Shown in pieces: positions 59,851 to 64,000 of a stretch of 64,000 nucleotides of DNA. The translations under genes and the position numbers were made by a program. The stretch is taken from NCBI GenBank assembly GCA_963682055.1, contig OY821749.1:27473631-27537630 (forward strand), written 5' to 3'. Each line of letters starts with the position of its first letter. Position 1 is the stretch's first letter. The notes under the pieces are model-generated. The model saw nothing but the letters and a program-made list of their open reading frames with translations, ran no database searches and was not told the DNA's origin. This DNA comes from Primula veris (lineage: Eukaryota; Streptophyta; Magnoliopsida; Ericales; Primulaceae).

Positions 59851-61051
59851 ATGTACAATTTTTTAAATTTTTTTTCTTCATTTTTTTGTGTGTATATTTA
59901 TTATTTTTTATGACATATATATCTAATTGTAAATAAGTATAGTATATGTACCTAATTATAAATAAGTACATATAAGCTATTTTTTATAATTAAGTTTGTA
60001 ATTAAATTGATTGATAAGTATTTATTTATAAGTATTTCAAAGTTTTTTTTTTTTGGGTACAAATGAAATAACAGCAAAGAGTTATGGAGCTATGGTATCA
60101 CTATTCCTGATATTTACTGCAAAGCGGTCTGGTCTATTAGCAAGATTAAATTTAGTAATGGAAGGTCAAAAGTTGCACACAATTAAACGCGGTAATCACT
60201 GAAAAAGTTCCTCAAATACATCCTCTCCCTTCATAACCCATTCTAAATTTATCTTTCTTAGCTAGTCAACTTGTGTCAACAGCTTGAAAGCATCCATAAA
60301 TGGAATTTTAAGCTGATACAAATGCATTGGAATTTCTAATCAAATGGCGATGTGCCGGTGACATTAGTAAATTTCTCTACTGGATTTTTTTTCTTCAGAA
60401 AATATGTACTTGTTTGTTAACTTGTAGTTGTAGAATCTAAGAAATATACATGGTTCGAAATCAATCGCCAAAACTTCAAGTCTCATATATCTCAATTTTC
60501 AAAACGATCAGGATGATTGCAAGACAAGCAGACTTTTAATAGGTTCACACAGCTTATTCTATGGTACAGTTTTACAATCAATATTTTGCTTTATTTATTC
60601 ATAAATCGAACAAAATTAACTTAATTACCCAATAAACTACGCATTACTTATACTAGCTCAATATATTTTCAGATATGGTTAAATCTAGGCATAGTCGGTT
60701 TCCGGTACACGGACAGTTAAAAGGTTTAAGATTTTTAAACTCTACCTGTAGATTTTGTTACTATTGAGTATTGACTCTTATTTTTCCTATACGCAGAGAT
60801 CTTGTGCCATTGCAAAGAGTAGTTATGGTCAAAAACTCAAAATATCCTTGCTAAGTAGAGAAAAGGATAAAATCTACTAACTGGCAGTTTGATTGATACA
60901 CGTTGATGTTTTTCTTTTCTTTTTGGAGGGTGTAACCTTGATGTTAAAACTAAGAAGTTGAAACTACTGGCTATATAATAAAGCTGATTCACAAAATACA
61001 ACAGTACTGGGTTTTTTTTTTAAACTATTTCTGCTTATCGGTCGGTTTCTC

Positions 61052-63608
61052 TTATTTTCTTGGTAGCTTACTGGCTGGAAAGTGAAGCCTGGCCATCAAC
61101 GGACGTGGTCCACGTGATTTTTGGTCGAATCCTCTCACACATACAAACCCTGCCAAAAGCAATCCGTTCTGTTGAAGTCTAAAATATGGTCATTATAAAG
61201 AGGAACGAGGCAAGTTTCGTCTTCCACAGATTGATTTTTCCATAACTTCAGGTAATTTCAGGACTTGATTATCTTATTCTCATTAATTTGTTGTCTTATT
61301 TTTGGTCTAGTTGCAGTTGCTTTTTTCAAATGTGAGAAGGGTAATTTTCTAAAATAATATAGGTAGAACTTCACATGCTGTCAAGTGCTATCTGACTAAG
61401 TAATCTATGTTTTACGTACCTCTCCAAAAGCAGTACTGAATACATTCCGTTGACAGACCTGAAATAGAAAAAGAGTATGATAGTAGGGACTACAGTTTTA
61501 AAAATGTTCATCATAAATAGACAGTACAATTTTAAACCGATTTACCTTTAAATATTGATGGTATGGAGGTTCCGAAGTACACAGTGCGCCTGGGTAGGTT
61601 CCAAATCCAAGCTCTTGGAACGTCAATTGGTTTTATGCTAGAATCATGGTCCGCAAACACCTATAAAATTAACTTGTTTACTAGTCGAGTCTTTTTAAAA
61701 ATAAGTCGACTTGATTGTGGATGAAAATGATATTAGTGGTTACCTCGTTAACCTGAAAATATGTTCCATTGAGTGGAAAACTCCCTCGCATTGCTGTTCG
61801 ACATGGGATCTGTTAATGATACCTCACAAGTATCAGTTTATATGTTTGTTTTAGTTATGATCAGAATCGGATACAAGCACACCATAATAATACTCTTGCA
61901 AAACAAAAAGACGAACCAGTATGGTCCCTCTGACAGTCTGGGAATTAGCTTCGCGGATACTATTGCATGAAAAACAAATCGTATTATCGCATAGCTCCCC
62001 AAGCTCTTGGGATTTGCATCTACCTTCTGGAGGTGTAATGGAACTCGCAGTTTCTCCTAAAAGAACAAGGAATAAAACAAATTTGGAAGGAAAAAGAAAC
62101 ATCAGCACGTAAAAAAAGAAGTTACAAACAATAATTTGCAAAATAGGAAGTTGGAGAATAGTTTTGAATACTACAAACAAGATAGAAGCACTGTACTACA
62201 AATCAAGTCATTTCAGAATTCCACTTTTCCAACTTTAGGATATAACAACTCATTCCATGGTTTGGAATATGAATACTCCAAGTTAGTTTTTTTTTCAACC
62301 GCTTAGTTTCACTTTCAAGGGTAATTTCTCTTGATGATAATTTACATCTGTTTTACAATTAATAACATTATCACAATATGCTTGTAGGATTTTGTTGTTT
62401 TCTTTACTTACCGGGTGTCCATATTGCAAGGAGGTACGAGCATGGGTCATCTCGTTCTCGTTTGTCCATCTGTAGTTTAGAAATATTAGGAGGATAATTA
62501 TAGAAATTAGCTATAGGTTTTCTTGATCAAAAAGTTAATTTTTTTTTATATGAAATTATGAATCATGTTATACTTACTCCTTCAAGCAGTGGATGAGTAT
62601 CTGGAAGTTCATAGCTGCAAAATTGAAAAGAAGGAATTAACAAGTTAGCCAGGATTCAAGAGTTGTTTAGCTAAATATATGTATAATGTATGTTTTCATC
62701 TTTAAGCTGTAATTTCTTTAATTAGATGCTTCGTTAGTCTCGTCTAAGAGTATTGAAGACACATTTCTCAATCTTCAATAAGTCTGTATTGAACCTACTT
62801 ATTACTAGAAAAATCCAGCTTATTTGCTTAAAATCTGTAGCCAAACAAGCCTCTAGTTTCATCTAAACAAGCTTCCAATTTCAGTTTATAATTTCATCTT
62901 AACAAGCCTCCAATTTTAGTTTATAATTTCATCTAAATAAGCATCTGATAAGCTGGAATTTTTTGGTTCGCATTAAAGCTTCTAGCTTATCGAGGCCGAA
63001 AAAAAACAGCTTCTCGAGATGCTCAGCAAAACGTAATGCAGGTTGTAAGTAAAAAAAACTGAGCTTATAAACTGCAACCAAGCAAGACTAAAATTAGCAG
63101 TGGCAAATCCAAAGTTTTTTTTTGAAAAGTAATTATTACTTACACACTATGTTCCGTTCTAAGACGGTTCACGTTTTTTAGCTTAGATGTAGGAATCGAA
63201 GCGGCTTCTGGAGTTAAAGCTACCAATGCCTTTGACACGACACCCTCTTGAAATTCCATGTTAGGAAGCAAATAATTCTGCAGATTCTGAGCAAAGTCTT
63301 TGATATTAAGTTTAATTGTCGGAATTTCATTGGGATCTTCACAAAACGCATCCTCAATATCTGGTGTTTGTGGTATTTCTTCAATCTCCGGAGATGCAGG
63401 AACTTCAACGATGAAAGTATCTGGCGTTGATGGAACTTCGATAATGGGGCCACATAGTGGCTTACATTGCAGTTGTATTTGTTGACTACAAGGGGGTGGA
63501 TGTAGCTGCAATTGTAGGTAATTCGGTATTGAATTTTGGTAAGATATTCTGTCTTCATTTGCACTCAGGATGCTTTTTTCTTCTAGGCCGGGTAGAGCGA
63601 GCCTGATA
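61052..63608 (-). CDS. DEMETER/ROS1-like DNA glycosylase, C-terminal part only
   Basis: 5-methylcytosine DNA glycosylase of active DNA demethylation, in the nucleus. Only the 3' part is inside the window. Eight exons, right to left: 63144-63608, 62578-62614, 62412-62469, 61917-62056, 61744-61809, 61546-61660, 61420-61458, 61052-61149; about 338 aa in one frame. The first exon starts with the family's RLALPG segment (just after the Fe-S loop) and includes EDPNEIPTIKLNIKDFAQNL and the conserved VALTPEAASIP. The permuted CXXC zinc motif is C(x8)C(x4)C(x2)C in RCKSQELGELC and TICFSCNS, followed by IREANSQTVRGTI. The RRM-like DME domain closes the protein (WIWNLPRRTVYFGTS, CFWRGFVCVRGF, PLMARLHFPASKL). 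The glycosylase and Fe-S domains must lie beyond 64000, unless the copy is truncated. DME, ROS1 and DML types cannot be separated here. Confidence 0.9.
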
Positions 63609-64000
63609 CTGCAAATAGCGTTGTTCATTAGTGTTATACTATATATAATTACATACTTATTTCTTAATTCAGAGAATCCGTGATAGTTGCTGAAAGGGTT
63701 CATTAGGGTTTCTTAGATATACGTAAATCATCGTCAATTGTGTATCACCAACTTACGTGACTTAATAACCTTTTTATACCAAATTACAATCGAATTTTCA
63801 GAAAAGCAAGCGACGTAAATAACTCAAATTTCTGGTAATCAAACAAGCAAGATTGAGTTTTTAATATAAGCTGGGGGTAGACAACGAATGTTACTGTACT
63901 AAATCGATGTTTTCATAATGTGGTATACAAAATTAAAATTGTGTCAGACTCATAAAAAACGCATAGTTACATATACAAATATAAAAAAACTCATAGTTTG
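63609..64000. other. probable intron of the DML gene at the window edge
   Basis: Upstream of the first visible DML exon on the minus strand. It is AT-rich, with no recognisable exon and in particular no Cys-rich Fe-S segment. The open frame that continues into it to 63703 is taken as intronic, because an acceptor TTTGCAG at 63609-63615 fits the family exon start. A second acceptor six bases downstream is possible. Confidence 0.5.

Larger units (their letters stand above)
58737..61051. other. CTR1 promoter side and DML 3' flank
   Basis: Next to the CTR1 ATG (minus strand) lies a GATGGT/GGTGAT microsatellite at about 58744-58770, then GA repeats near 58900-58920, typical of a plant 5' leader. 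58965-59340 is a T-rich duplication and 59725-59850 a 10 bp minisatellite, both listed separately. From 60050 to 61051 there is no exon; this is downstream of the DML stop codon and includes its 3' UTR. Confidence 0.5.

Noticed and set aside
3836..63608. A hormone/stress gene cluster (PSK, CTR1, HSFA3, P450, LysM) as a functional system
   Set aside because: The genes are on both strands, kilobases apart, belong to unrelated pathways and include housekeeping genes (RPF2, H1, PCFS4); chance gene order is the better explanation.

Overview
This is an AT-rich plant nuclear window with intron-rich genes. The gene set is that of a flowering plant: phytosulfokine, CTR1, HSFA3, a DEMETER-type demethylase and a CYP71-clan P450. 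Several families point to a eudicot, perhaps an asterid, but the species cannot be fixed from sequence alone. I found no operon, CRISPR array, tRNA or rRNA gene, and no sign of a new multi-gene system. The value lies in clean gene models and in transposon archaeology.

Layout. 1-3835 is intergenic with one palindromic MITE. A three-exon phytosulfokine precursor (+) sits at 3836-4764. 4765-9689 is intergenic with a GC-rich repeat pair, a 1.5 kb AT-rich minisatellite and a short GC-rich coding-like island. A complete but defective Ty1/copia element with 203 bp LTRs and a perfect 5 bp target duplication fills 9690-16367. PCFS4, a Pcf11-like polyadenylation factor, is at 18111-24294 (-). A MITE with a second hAT-like MITE inside it, plus a tandem array, lies before RPF2 (+, 27815-31079), a Brix-domain ribosome biogenesis factor. 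Then come a small secreted LysM protein (+, 32626-33109) and an intronless histone H1 (+, 34004-34627). A transposon-rich spacer leads to a CYP71-clan P450 (+, 38480-40897) with an in-frame stop. HSFA3 (+) is at 43452-45594. The ethylene-response kinase CTR1 (-, 15 exons) spans 48064-58736, with a degenerate satellite filling most of its first intron. The 3' end of a DEMETER/ROS1-like 5-methylcytosine DNA glycosylase (-) is at 61052-63608 and runs off the right edge.

Exon models were built by hand from splice signals, reading-frame phase and family similarity. Every multi-exon model closes in frame: PCFS4 911 aa, RPF2 309 aa, HSFA3 412 aa, CTR1 749 aa, PSK 97-98 aa, LysM 86 aa, DML at least 338 aa. 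The genes act in separate processes: peptide hormone, ethylene signalling, heat stress, RNA 3' processing, ribosome assembly, chromatin, DNA demethylation and secondary metabolism. Their proximity looks like ordinary eukaryotic gene order.
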